From the NCBI GenBank assembly GCA_030248065.1, contig JASAMV010004329.1:124001-188000 (forward strand): 64,000 bases of DNA. Direction: 5' to 3'. The notes under the pieces are model-generated. The model searched no databases. It worked only from the letters and a program-made list of their open reading frames with translations, and was not told where the DNA came from. This document shows positions 24,318-36,124 of the stretch, piece after piece (within the stretch, counting starts at the first letter, position 1; each line of letters opens with the position of its first letter). The DNA comes from Rhynchonema sp. JSB1_4. Taxonomy: Eukaryota > Nematoda > Chromadorea > Monhysterida > Xyalidae. The position numbers were made by a program, and so were the translations under genes.

Positions 24318-24542
24318 AGACACCAAAAAATGTGATTTGATTACAACCAAAAAAAATCGTATTCTCGTTCTCGTCTCGTCATCCGTTGCTGAGTTTGCCG
24401 TTGTTGTGTGTTGGTTGCGCTAGTTTGGCTCTTTTGGTTGGTCGAATCTCACCGGTGCGTTTCCATTGTCGTTTGTTCATTCATGTTCACATTCTTTGTT
24501 ATTAACACTGTTTTAATTTAAGGGTTTTTCCGGATCTTGTGA
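24318..24542. other. unclassified spacer
   Basis: Sequence without recognised repeats or coding signal between two transposon blocks. Its last eight bases are the left copy of the duplication tcttgtga of the next element. Confidence 0.5.
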
Positions 24543-24585
24543 TATGGGTGGGCACAATACCCAATACCCAATACCAATACCACGC

Positions 24586-25051
24586 CAGTGTTGGAGGTAC
24601 TCTGGAGGGGGGGATACCAACTGTACCGCGCTCAGAGAGGGGGGATACCTACTGTACCAGAGCCGATGGCCTGGGGGGTTATGTACCTAGGGGGGGGGGG
24701 GGGGGGGTTGGGGGGTGGGTAGGTTTTGGGGTGAAAATTTTTAATGTGTTTATTATGTGTGGAATCGTGTGAAAACGTAGTATTTGCGCGCGTAGCGCGC
24801 GAATTTTGGGTAATTTGAGGCAAAAACCACTGATTTTACACTAATTTTGGCCATTTTGGTCAAAAATTGGCACTTTATGGGCAAAATCGGGGGGGATACC
24901 TACTGTACCGGGGTGAAAATCGTGGGGGATACCTACTGTACCATGCCAAACATCGGGGGGATACCTACTGTACCAGGCGAGGGGGATACCTACTGTACTG
25001 GGGGGGGGGCTCCGCTACGCCCCCCCCCCCCCCCCCCCACCTCCAACACTG
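24586..25051. mobile_element. family 2 (CAGTGTTGGAGG) MITE
   Basis: Ends CAGTGTTGGAGGTAC and ACCTCCAACACTG. Subterminal repeats of GGGGATACCTACTGTACC on both sides; central dyad GCGCGCGTAGCGCGC. The duplication is approximate (ataccacg against ataccacc), probably with one terminal base changed. Confidence 0.85.
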
Positions 25052-25339
25052 ATACCACCCAATACCAATACCAATACCAGTGTTTGGTATTGGTATTGGG
25101 TCTAATTCTGGTATTGGGTATTGGTATTGAAGCTGGCCTGGTATTGGTATTGGGTATTGGTATTGGGTTTGCCCAGGTATTGGGTCAAAACCAATACCCA
25201 ATACTAACCCAGAAAACCCCAATACCAAACCAATACCAAACCCAATACCTGACTCAAAACCCAATACCAAACCCAATACCAACCCAATACCAGACCAAAA
25301 ACCCAATACCAAACCAATACTAAGACCAATACCCAATAC

Positions 25340-25762
25340 CATAGTAGTGGCTGGGGGGGGGGGGGGGGGGGGGGGGCCCCCCCCCCCCCCTCTCAGTACT
25401 TACCTACCACAAAACCCGAGGGGGGGGGGGTTGGGGGGGTTGAGTACTTACCTCTCACAACTCCAAATCATACCTCTCACAAGCAATTTTATAGCTTTTT
25501 AAGGTAAAAATCGGTGTTTTTCGACCTCATTTTCCCAAAAATCGCGCGCTCCGCGCGCAAACCCACCCATAATACCTATTTTTAGGCGATTTTGGGCGAA
25601 AATTTTGAAAAAGTACTATTTTTACCTCAATTTTTGGCCAAAATTGTATCACAAAAACGGTGTTTTTTCGCCTTTTTGGGTGTCCAAAATCATACCTCTC
25701 ACGCTTCCGGTCCCAACCCCGCATCATACTTACCTCCCACACATGGGCCTGCCACTACACTG
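25340..25762. mobile_element. family 4 (C-A-T/G-TGTAGTGGC) hAT-like MITE
   Basis: Ends CATAGTAGTGGC and GCCACTACACTG; perfect 8-bp duplication cccaatac (25332-25339, 25763-25770). Subterminal words are variants of GAGAGGTATGAT and GGTAAGTACT; central dyad GCGCGCTCCGCGCGC. Sisters at 47925-48346 and 55697-56231. Confidence 0.92.
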
Positions 25763-25979
25763 CCCAATACCCAATACTAATACCAATACTCAATACTCAA
25801 TTACCAACCCAATACCAAACCCAATACCAAGCACTTCGGTAGTATTGATTTGGTATCGGGTATTGGTATTGGTATTGGGTCTCGCCCGGTATTGGTATTG
25901 GGTATTGGTATTGGGTCCCCAATTCGGTATTGGTATTGGGTATTGGTACAGGGCCGGTATTGGTATTGGGTGTCAAAAG

Positions 25980-26424
25980 CAGTGCTGTGGCTGGGCGGGG
26001 GGGGGGGGGGGGGGGGGGTCCCCCCCAATGGTACCCTACCCGCCCCGGCCTGGTACGCTACCCCCCTACCCGCCCCGCTCTGGTACCCTACCCCCCTCCC
26101 CGCCCCGCCCTGGTACCCTACCTGCCCCGATTTTTACCCCCAAAATGCCCATTTTTCGGTCAAAAATGCCCAAATTTCGACCGAAAACCCTAAAAAGTGC
26201 AAAAAATTTCGCGCTGCGCGCGATATATGTACTTTTTAGTACATAAAAACAGGCACGCAAAAAAACTTGTGTTGTACCCTACCCGCCCCGAAAAATCTTC
26301 CCCCCCTCCCCCCCCAAACCGGATTTCCCCCCCCCCCAAGATCCCAGGTACACTACCCCCCTACCCGCCCCGATTTTTTCCACCTATGTACCCTACCCGC
26401 CCCGCAAAAGTAGCCACAGCACTG
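25980..26424. mobile_element. family 1 (CAGTGCTGTGGC) hAT-like MITE
   Basis: Ends CAGTGCTGTGGCTGGG and GCCACAGCACTG; perfect duplication gtcaaaag (25972-25979, 26425-26432). Its interior is nearly the same as 23422-23819, which suggests recent movement. Confidence 0.94.
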
Positions 26425-26452
26425 GTCAAAAGTGGTATTGTGCCCAGGCCTA

Positions 26453-27160
26453 TCTTGTGAAGGTCTTCGCGTAAGCTTGCAGATAAAATTTGAATTTGAA
26501 TCCTTTCAAACCCTTTTTTAAGGGTTTTTAGGGGTACCGTATTGTCGGAAATAGAACCCCCCATTAATTGACCCCCCCCATTAATTGAACCCCCCTAAAT
26601 GGCTCGAAATCAAAAATAGAACCCCGCATTAATTGACCTCCCATTAATAGAACCCCACCCCCACCCAACCTTCACCGTACCACAGATTAGTGGTATGGTA
26701 GTGCTTTGTTGTGTCAAACGTTGTTTAAGCTTGCGTACACAACATAACACAGCTTTTTAAGCATAATTGCCGCTGTTAAAGTTTGAAAATACCGAAAACA
26801 AGCCATTTTAGGGGCATTATTAACAATGATTTTTTTTCGTCGGGGGCCAAATGAAAAATATCACCCCCCCCCCAATAATTGACCCCCCCCACAAATTGAA
26901 CCCCCCAAAATGACCCAAGTGAAAAAATAGACCCCCCGGGTTCTATTTCCGACAATACGGTATCTCTCTGGGAACAATTTTTCAGATTCGAGTCAGTGGA
27001 TTACTTAATAGAGCCCCCCGTAATAGAGCCCCCCAAAAAGGGTCAGTGAATTAATAGAGCCCTCCAAAAAGGGTCAGTGAATTAATAGAGCCCCCCAAAA
27101 AGGGTCAGTGAATTACTAGAGCCCCCCTTGTTTGTATTTAGGTTTTTTACGGTAAAATAC
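26453..27160. mobile_element. TA-type MITE interrupted by a second TA-type MITE
   Basis: The inner element 26537-26960 has ends CCGTATTGTCGGAAATAG and its inverse with TA on both sides (26535-26536, 26961-26962). The outer one carries repeats of AATAGAGCCCCCC and ends GGTTTTTTACGG near 27151. Sisters of the outer element lack the inner insertion at this point (for example near 22990). Confidence 0.8.
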
Positions 27161-27169
27161 ACGCTATCG

Positions 27170-27660
27170 CTAATCTCTTCATAATGCTAATAAGGGAGCC
27201 AACCCCGGTCATGCGATTTCATTGCGACGTTCTCTCCGAAACTGGGTGGTCGGTGGAAGACTCATTGCACCAAATTCTCGAAAGCGCAAACGCCACCGGG
27301 GTGGTTGCGCCCCCAAACACGGCGGTGACAACTTCCAGCTGGCTGACCTCTATTCGCTGCGTGCTTACATGTTACGCCAACAGCAGCGTTTTTTAACGCA
27401 CGCATGTTTTGGGAACAGAAGGGAGATGACTCACCGAGGTGAAAACGCGAAGCACTATTTCCGAGTGAATCCAAGCGAAGAAAAAAAGAGCCCCTCATCT
27501 CACACACACGTGATATTTTATCCGATGGATCGACATGAGTACTGTGATAGAAAAAGGAAGTCCAGAAACAATCCATCGACTGGTGTTGGTTTCAAAGAAA
27601 TTTACATGCACATAAATTTACAGCTTATACAGCACAGGCAAAAAACACGTGGATAAGTGG
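27170..27660 (+). repeat. dispersed repeat with a coding-like frame
   Basis: An open frame at 27222-27656 includes DNFQLADLYSLRAY and EMTHRGENA. A diverged copy lies on the minus strand at 54517-54870 (DNFQLADLNLLRAY and EFTHRGGER). Similarity is clear at protein level as well as DNA level. No known domain is recognised, and neither copy begins or ends like a gene. It could be a relic of a larger element. Confidence 0.6.
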
Positions 27661-28090
27661 CATATTGCTGCCAGAAAGTGATAATATAGCATGGAATATT
27701 CACAGAGAGAAGCGTAAATTCTTCTGGATTAATGCAACGTAGTGGAAAGAGAATTGTGCACCGTAAGGCACGTCACACCATAAGCTTACAAAATTTCGGA
27801 CTTATTGTTCTCATTCTACGCATAATATGTAATTGCACTTCGTTGTAATGGTTAAAAATATTGAACACGAAATGAGCTACTAACTCCAAGCGGCCACAGA
27901 GGGAGATCATTTTGAGGATTATAGTACATACAAACTGTTCTCGAAATCACGGACACCACACTTATTCGTAGTCCTCCACACGAGTTCTGTCGGTTCCGTT
28001 GGAAACGGCGCGCGATCCGTGATCAGTCATTGGTCTGAATAGTGTTTTCTCTTAAACTGCATTTAGAAAATGTAATTTTAGATGACAAAC
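27661..28090. other. intergenic, calpain 3' flank
   Basis: No coding signal or repeat recognised. Contains the 3' untranslated region of the calpain gene on the minus strand. Confidence 0.4.
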
Positions 28091-31000
28091 TCACTGTAAA
28101 TCGATGGATTTCTGAGCGAACATACGCAACAGGAAAGCGCCTTCGTCGTCCGGCTCGAACGTTGATGGAATGACCACATAGTGGCTGAAACATCGTATGT
28201 ATGTCTTGAGTGACCGGAGAAAAGAAAAACGACTTTTTCCTTTATAATAATGTACTCACCCGGGATGCATTTCGAATCTGCCGCACACCTCGCGTATGTT
28301 GACGTAGGTGCCGGACTTGGCCGTTTCGTAGTTGTACATGAAGTGGTCGACACCCAGACGGCGGCCCGGCTCGTCAGTCTGCCAATATGTTTCTATGTCA
28401 ACTTTGATCAATATTTGACTGAGCCCATTTTTTGGAGAATACCAAATACCGCAAAAACCTAGGTAAAAGCGGGGCTCTATTAATCACTGACCCCTGAGGC
28501 AGGGTTGGAAGAAAACTTTCAAATGTTTTTTAAATTTTTTTGCAAAGGTCTTAGATTCGGTGCAATTTGACCAAATGTGCCTGAAAACACGCAAAAAATG
28601 TGAAAAAATGAAACTTTAATTGACAAGTCACTATAGTGAATTTGTTTGCATTCTCTTATGAAGGGTGTTTACGTCATATCGGTGCGATCCAACAGTCTGT
28701 GCTTCATATGGACCGATTATTGCTGCTCTATGGTATGGTATCAGACACAGTAGTTTGTGGTCAAATAAGCAAGATTTACTCATAAACCACACAAATTTCA
28801 GACAATTAGCTGCAGATACACTTGTCGGGTCGCTGAATCAGTCGTATCTGACTTCGAGCTCCCGTCAATATCACATCGAAGTACCACGTAGGTACATGCA
28901 TATTGTGTCTCATGTATCACGGGAAGGTGTAACAACATCATTTGTGGCATCTTAGATGCCAAATACATGCCCCAAAGGTGATTTTGCGAAGAAAATTTTA
29001 GTGTAACCTTATACAGAATGAATCCGATTTGTCGCATGCCAGTAGCGCGTCTGTTCACTTGCATCAACGCAATCACCACCGAACACGTGCTTTTCGGTCG
29101 ACTGTCCTCGGGCAAAAGGGCACCATTCGATCCAGACTGGTCATCTGCAGTCAAGCAAAGAGTTTTTGCGTGAAATAATATTCGCAAACTTGGTTCATTG
29201 AGGGGCAATGGTTTTGGGGGTTCAGCGTGATTGTTTTGGGCCCTCCGAGACATCCAAAACGTACTAGAAACGACGTTCCTGGATGGTTTTTCCATAGCGG
29301 TGTTGGATTGTACCCCCCCCCCCAAAAAAACCTACCGCACTCATGCACAGTGAGCAGATATTGAGGATTGGTGGCGAACAGATCCAAATTGTTGCGACAT
29401 CCGCCGGCCGTCTTGCCCGCTTTCCATGTGCCCCGTTCTGTCAGTATCGTACCCGCATGGTCGACTTTCCCATCACCATCAAAATCGGGCCCCATTGTGC
29501 ATATGGTCACCTGATGTTTCAAGGAAGTTCAGAAGTAGAATTGTTTGCAAAGTACATAAGCCCCGCCGAGAAGCGTTTGGGTCATGATGGTACATACCTC
29601 TTCGAAATGCTGTTTGAAGTCCTTGAACGATATCCAGAACTCTCCGTCCTCCTTCTGCGCGAACTGTATCCAGTTCTTGGTCGCCTCATCGACAAGATTC
29701 CAGCGATCATCGCTGAAAAGTTATTGTTTCATCTTTGTGTTGAAAATCTTTCTGGTGAGCCCGCTTTTTTAACAGACCTGTCACACCATGCGCCAGTCCA
29801 CTCCTGCCCCTTGCCCCAAGGATTGCGTATTCTCATCAGTGATTCGTTGCCACGCACGCGTTTTATCTGAACGTATTAGATCACATACCAGTTTAGTCAA
29901 GAAGCTAGATTCTTTGGCAAGTCATGCACGTATAATTAGCACGTTAACATTTTGTGGATTTTCACCCACCCTTTTCACTTCGGTAACCGCGTACGCATGA
30001 CCCGATACCAGACCGGTGACTTCGTCCGGTGTGTTGGAGGAAGTACGCCAGTCGCCCTGAAACATTTGCTCGTAGCGCAATCTCACGGCAACAACTGATG
30101 AAAAAAATCAGAGCAGACTTTGGAATTGCTCTGAGTGGTAAGAACAGCGACCAACGCCTCAAATACACCTGTGCAACACACAAGATATACCTACCTCTAG
30201 CGAACAAGTGATGAAGGCTCCCGTTGAGAAGGCTGTGGCCAATTTGATGTACAGTTCGTTGCCACAATTGCGCAGTTCGTATCGTTCCGCCAATCCACCG
30301 GTCAAATCCACCAGTGCGTCCATTGATTGACCACCTTCCAAGGCTGCGTATGAGCCGTGCAATCTGTGTGATTTCAAGCCCATTACCATTTTCAGAGTGC
30401 AGCATCACCGTCTGTTGAAAGGCAAGGCCAAAATAGTAGGTCTGGGCCTGTATCACAGTACCAAGCTTGCCGGTCTGGCGACAAGTGGTCAAGTGACTTT
30501 TTTGCATTTCGATATTTGTTGATGCCCCTACATATTTGACCAGCGTAAAACACACATGCGACAAACACAGCAGCACCAACTTTGCATACGCCTTTTCGAT
30601 GAGCGGCACCCAGAATTCGTTTGCGTCGATCGCCTTTCCGTACATCAGCCGTCCGTCCTCCTTGACTGGCAGGCGATCGTCGATGTAGACATCCTTCCAG
30701 CGACCGAATCGCCAGAATCGAAAATGCACCATGCCTAAATCATCAAGACCATTTTGTACTGTATTATGAACATTAGTTGAAGCTTATTGGACTGGAATGA
30801 ACAGTGACCAACATTTGGTTAAAATACATACAATTGGAATGGAAAGAAAATCACCAACCAGTGTGCTTCGGCCCGTACAAATGTTGATCGTCCGCATTAA
30901 TGACCACCTGAGAAAATATAAGAAGCAAGGGTGCCAAGGGTATAAAGATATTCGTGAGAAGATCGGTCCCACAACTTCGGTCACCGTGATTTCTTTATTA

Positions 31001-34000
31001 TTGGGGTGTCTCGAGATCAAATAAAGTCTCAAATAAAATAAATAAAATAAAATCGATAGACGCTGAGGCCACTAATTTCGACGAGCGTATAAATTTGTTT
31101 GAAAAAGCTCTTGGCATCAGTAGGTCTTGTTACATCCCAATAACAATGGTCACGTTACCAAGACAAGACATGTCCGATCTAATCACCAACTTTCAGACCA
31201 GCCAACACCAAGACAACACATTGTAGGCAATCCGCCAGCTCATGGCACTCGCACACACAGGCTGCATGACTGCCGTCAAGAATGCATCTATTCTCTGCAG
31301 TTATCAGTTGAAACATCGCCAAATTTTGCAGCAGTGCAGAAAAGTGCTTTGGCAAGCAGCGAATGAAAACCGGATAAATTAAAAAGCGGTCATCAAAGTA
31401 TGACACTCGCTCAAAATGTACAATTTGTTTAGAAAATAGCGTGTGCTGCTGCATGCGCTGTGTGTATAATAAGTGCCATGAGCCGATGGATTGCCCATAC
31501 AGTAGACGCAGGTAGTACTTTTTTCATCAAACTGGGATATGCAGCGATGGCTGAGCAACTTGACAGGAACCAGCAGTCGGCCAAACTGCCCTGCGCGATG
31601 TCACCCCTTGACACGCCGTCCACCAGCAGCTGAGGTCGTTGCACCAACTCCTTTGGACGTTTCCATCTGCAACATTAGTATCGGATCGGATTACTCACCA
31701 TTTCTCGTCGTAACGTTGATTTTGGCAGTGCGTCGTTTACCTGACAGCTAATTTTCGATCGACTGGCGCTAGAATTTCGGGATTATCGATTGGAAACTCG
31801 CGATCTGAAACGTCGGATGCGATTAGATACTAGGGTTACAAACTTTGTGAATTGTTGTGATCTTACCGATGAAAAGTTTTCCCGGTTTCCACTTTTTCAT
31901 CTTCTCCTCGATTTCGCGCTCTGTCTGGAAAAAGTTTTCAAGTTTTTGATTACATCAAACCAGTTGAGTTCAGGTACAAACAAACTTTGATCTTGTGCTC
32001 GAAAAACATGGTTCACCAGCCGCGCCGAAAAATTTTGCGATACTTCGAAATCCAAGCAGCCGCTTCTCTCAGCACAAACAAAGCCGGACTCTCGCAGATT
32101 TTACAAGGGCCTTCTTTTTATGACATCAAACATTAAACCTGCTGGTCAACAACCCATCCATAGCGTTTAATGTTTGGGGGCAGTGCACATAAACAAAGGT
32201 GGGATATCGTGTTACTCACCCTGACTTAGGGGCTGATTGGTTGTTTCCTGATGTTTCACGGCCAGGTTGAAGTTTACCCCTTGGTGAAAAAAATGCAAAA
32301 ATTTTCCGTGCAAAGAACAATTCACGGCAACGTTTAATTATTAGCGCGCGCGCTCAAAAACACGCGCAGATTCGAGCACCCAAATGTTTTGCACATCATT
32401 TTGATGAAATAAATGTTGGTACTTGATATTCTGAAATTATTAGACGTTGCCGTGAATTGTTCTTTCCACGGGAAGCCCCCATAATTTTTGCATTTTTCAC
32501 CAAGGGGTAAACTTCAACCTGGCCGCGAAACATTAGGAAGCAACCAATCGAGTCCCCAAGTCAGGGTCGAGTAACACGATATTCCGCCTCTGCCTATGTG
32601 CTGTGCACTGTCCCAAGAGGTCGATGGGTTGTTGATCAGCAACTTTAAGAACGAAGCATGTACAGTAGGTATACAGACGATGCGGCGCCAAGGAGGATGG
32701 GACGGCAGTTCAATGAAATGATTTCTCGATGATTTCTTCAAGTCGATTCTAACATCTATGTACAAGTATGTCGAAATCACACGCAGTACATGCGATTGGT
32801 GCATGCATGTGGTGAATATTGAGCCATATGGTAAACATAGTGTTGTGTTTTTCTCGTGTCTCCGGTTTCCAAGCAACGTTGAATTAAAAAGTGCATGAAA
32901 AGTAGACCACAGCTTGCTTTTGTGAGCACAGCGTGAGTCGAGGTCCGAAAGACGACGCTTTAACATACCGCGAGCACTTGCGACAGAAACGTTCAATGAA
33001 TTTTAAGACCAATACTTGTCCCAAGCAATGGAAATGATTCCAACGGTTCTATTCGTCAGTTCAGGTTGGCCTTTATCGCAATTATGTGAACACCGCTACC
33101 GGTACCCACGTGTGCAGCCCCAGTTTGGACAGGTGTACACCTGCCCTCCATGCAAGTGTGATTTCCGTTTTCCGGATATGCGGCAAAACGCGCGTGTTAG
33201 CACCGTTTTCATTTTGTGCACTATGCGAGCAAGGATAGGACAAGTTGCGGTTGGCAGTTTTACACGCGAACAAGTGTTTTGGAACCAGGTGTTGCAAGAT
33301 TATAATACAGATGGGGTCCTGCTGGGCTATTTTAGCACTTTTGGGTCTGGCAACTAATGGAATAGTGCATAAGTTATAGGTAGTACAGCGTGGGGCTTAG
33401 TCACTCACTGCTTTAGCATTGATAAATCGTAAAAAGAAAAAAGAAAGTGGACCACAATCGTAACACTTTGCAGAGAACAAAATCTTTGTGGGTGGATTTA
33501 TGAGTTGGATGAAATTTTGACCAAAAATAGACACAATTTGTGCTGTATTTTTGCGTAGGCTTGGCTGAAATAATTGGGCCCCCAGCGAGCGGGTGCCATG
33601 AAGAACCGTTTTGAATGACATTAGAGAAAGCATGAACTACGGGAATTTTAGGGCTATTTGTTTGTCGTCAACTCAAAGCGTCCACTCTGCTCAAACACGC
33701 TAAATTCACCAAACGCACCATCAAATGTGTGTCAGTGGCTGCATGTTCGTTGATCTGATCCCGATCGATCTTCTTCACCGCCCGTTCCTCGTACACAATC
33801 TTGCCCTCACTGTCGTACCCGCGTGTTCGTCGTTCGTCCGCCGAATTATAGCCTGAATGAAACATCAGCTTTGCGTACGCATAAGCTGTTGAAAGGAAAT
33901 ATTTCTGCTTCCGAGTGCATCTCAGAGTCGCTGTCCTAGGTAGAGTTCCCTCTCGTAAAGCGAAAGCGTAAAGTGTCGGTCGACTTTTACACCGGCCAGG

Positions 34001-34202
34001 CGAGCAATATTGGTGCTGTTGAAACTCAGTGAGCAGATATGGCGGCGTAAACCAAAACTTTTTCGACACCGAGTGGCGTAAGCGGAAACAGCTGAAGGTG
34101 TGATGCAAACGCACCCGAGTCCTCTCTCGACGCAGTTGGTCTCCACTCCCTGTCACGTTCCCATTCGAATATTTGATGTGGCTGACTGGGCGAGCATCCC
34201 AT
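28091..34202 (-). CDS. calpain-type cysteine protease lacking EF-hands
   Basis: Ca2+-dependent cytosolic endopeptidase of the calpain family. Exons: 34157-34202 (tentative), 33719-33852, 31867-31924, 31741-31804, 31519-31666, 30859-30907, 30581-30734, 30195-30363, 29970-30056, 29778-29866, 29598-29712, 29336-29510, 29008-29144, 28260-28378, 28091-28184. All join in phase, giving about 545 residues. The catalytic triad is intact: Cys132 (QGSLADCWFL, with the oxyanion-hole Gln), His294 (SGHAYAV) and Asn318 (IRNPWG). A C2-like/CBSW domain follows (CSVVIALMQ, GHYVVIPSTFEPDDEG). The protein stops there, so the penta-EF-hand domain of classical calpains is absent. The first exon is uncertain; it would begin MGCSPSQ, a potential acylation signal. 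The intron at 31925-33718 holds a foldback element. Confidence 0.9.
28440..28500. mobile_element. solo end of a TA-type MITE in a calpain intron
   Basis: The text TACCGCAAAAACCTAGG followed by GGGGCTCTATTAATCACTG resembles the left end of the CCGTAAAAACC family. No right end is present nearby, so this is a truncated copy. Confidence 0.5.
31055..31220. repeat. dispersed repeat shared with 58810-58980
   Basis: GAGGCCACTAATTTCGACGAGCG and the later words CAAGACATGTCCGATCT and ATCACCAAC recur in the HMGB intron at 58813-58980 in the same order with substitutions. A looser relative may lie at 59690-59840. Function unknown; likely an old transposon. Confidence 0.55.
32133..32648. mobile_element. 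long foldback element in calpain intron
   Basis: The two halves are inverted repeats of about 200 bp separated by about 90 bp. Matching words include CAACAACCCATC, GATTGGTTG, CCAGGTTGAAGTTTACCCC and ACAATTCACGGCAACG with their inverses. TTAA occurs at both outer edges, compatible with a TTAA-targeting element, but the arms have diverged. No coding capacity. Confidence 0.75.
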
Positions 34203-35278
34203 TTGGGCTCTCTGCACATTCAGAGGTTCAAGTCTGGTTTGAGTATGCAGCGACACACAAGTCACCGGTGTTCATTATCCAGACGTTTCTTATGATAATT
34301 ATATTATTTTGTCGATTTCTGCAGGAAAACATCCAGTCGAAAAGAATATAGCTTGTTAAATCGATTGTCCGGGAGGGGCGTGACAGAAAGCATTGAAACA
34401 TTAATTATGCAAGGAAATCATCACCATTCGAAACAATACAAAAAACAGACATAAATGACTTAGCCACAAGCGTTCGCACATGAAGGAAAAAATGCAAGGG
34501 TTCCAAGGACACCTGACTCCTGTGAGCATCGTTTTGTGCCAGACCATTGAAGCGGAAAAATGTCATTCTACAAACCAAACTGAAGTGACAAACATGACGG
34601 TGGTTTATGTATGTATGTCGTTTCATAAAGCTTGCGGCCGACTTATGGTCGACAACAGAGATGGACGCGGCGGACCAAATCGGCCAGTTGCGCATTTTTC
34701 TCATAGCCAGTTGTTGCAACGGGACCCAACAATACACGGCTCATGCGTCAACGGCCAAAATTAGCATGCGCGTATTGATTTGGTGCATCAGTGGCTAAAG
34801 TGCAAATACATGCATTACGCCAGGTACCTATAACGTCCGGTTACTAGGAGCTACATATACAAGTCCCTGACAACCGCTTGGCTAATGTAGCCACAGGTGG
34901 TATGGGCCAGTATTTGTATGTATCTAGTGGCGCTCGGCAATAACTCATTCAGCACCTTGTTGTATGGAGGTGCCGGGCTGGTGTGCTTGTGCACACAGGC
35001 ACCATTGTTGTTATTCGCTTGTTTGCCAATCGGCACTTTGAATACTGCGGGTAATGAAATGAAGAGATTGTGTTGAGTATCAAATAATTTTATGCCTGCA
35101 AATTCGTGATGTGATAAATGCAATACAGGATATTTTTACAAGTACTTGAAGGTGAAACACGCATCTCATTCAATCATTGCAATTGATCGTCATAGTGCCA
35201 TCAGAAAAACCAATGATCAGTCTCAGAATCACGAAAGCCCTTCGCAAACGGATTGCTGGCGATCTTCAGCTATCACGG
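34203..35278. other. calpain upstream region, no gene recognised
   Basis: Short open frames lack recognisable domains. This stretch should contain the calpain promoter and possibly an alternative first exon. Confidence 0.4.
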
Positions 35279-35800
35279 GGTTAACGGCCGTTAACCTCCG
35301 TATACCTTGGTTGGGAACCGAACGATCGCGGTTTTGCGTTGCGGGGTTAGTAATATGTCTATCGGAAGGACAGTTCGATAGGATGAGAGACCGCGGAAAT
35401 TTTTTTTCGAAATTCTCAAGTGAAACATCACCAGGCTGGATTTAGTGGTTTTTGCCTATACCTTGTGTGTTAAAAACGGGGGTTCTGGCGTGGTGACGTG
35501 TGATTGGTTTTTAATGATGTTTTGATTGTTTTGGAGTGGGAGTCCAGCCGTTACAAAACGCTGAAAATTTCAGCTCGATCCACCCAGTAGAAAGGTGTTT
35601 TTCAGCCACCCGAAAATTTGTGTGTCCGGCGGCCACATAAAGTGGGACAGATGACAACCGCGCTAAGGATCCTGAATCAGGCCGGGCAAGTCGTATATCG
35701 TTCGATTCGTCTAGTGGTGGGGACCGGGCGGCAACGATGTACAAAAAAATAATATCGCTTCTATCGCGAGAAAACGGCCGGTGATGTTTCACTTAGTTTT
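35279..35800. repeat. palindrome, short inverted-repeat element and first copy of a dispersed unit
   Basis: An 18-bp perfect palindrome GGTTAACGGCCGTTAACC starts near 35280. At about 35302 follows GTATACCTTGGTTG, the same word that marks the inverted repeat at 39.9-41.1 kb. AAGTGAAACATCACC (near 35418) and its inverse (35773-35790) bound a possible 375-bp MITE. A unit near 35517-35620 is related to those at 35870-36010 and 37060-37345. Confidence 0.6.
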
Positions 35801-36124
35801 TGGTGGTTAGTCGGACAACTACTGTTTTTTGTGAGCATTATTCTGACCGTGTGTGACTTGTTTTGGTTGATATTTTGATTGGTTTGGAGAGCCTGTCTGC
35901 GGGTTTGAAAGTGATGAAAACTTCAGATTGGTCCACCCTGTAAAAACGGGTTTTTGGGTCACCCAAAAAGTGGTAAAATTTGTGTTCGAGTTCAGGTTTG
36001 CGAGGTTGGCGCGGTTTAATGTGGTTTGGGTTGAGTGATGTTTTTACCGTTTTTCAGAGTCCGTCTGGAGGTCAAAGAACTAACTAACTAACTACAGGCG
36101 TCTCGCCGACTTTGGTAATAGGTG
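35801..36124. repeat. dispersed unit of the satellite block
   Basis: CAGATTGGTCCACCCTGTAA, then GGGTCACCCAAAAAGTGG and AGTCCGTCTGGAGGTCAAAG recur at 37060-37190 and 37218-37345. They flank the 36.1-37.05 kb array on both sides. Confidence 0.65.

Larger units (their letters stand above)
24543..26452. mobile_element. hAT-like element with CCAATA/GGTATT arrays
   Basis: Ends contain GTGGGCACAATACC and GGTATTGTGCCCA, starting TATGGG/TAGGCC; perfect 8-bp duplication tcttgtga (24535-24542, 26453-26460). Much of its own length is tandem CCAATA facing tandem GGTATT, so it can fold on itself. Three later elements sit inside: 24586-25051, 25340-25762 and 25980-26424. Confidence 0.85.

Noticed and set aside
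24867..25052. Glycine/tyrosine-rich repeated frames such as GDTYCTGG in transposon blocks
   Set aside because: They are translations of the GATACCTACTGTACC subterminal repeats and occur in all families and frames, so they are not proteins.
29343..29870. 175-residue plus-strand frame
   Set aside because: It is antisense to phase-consistent calpain exons.
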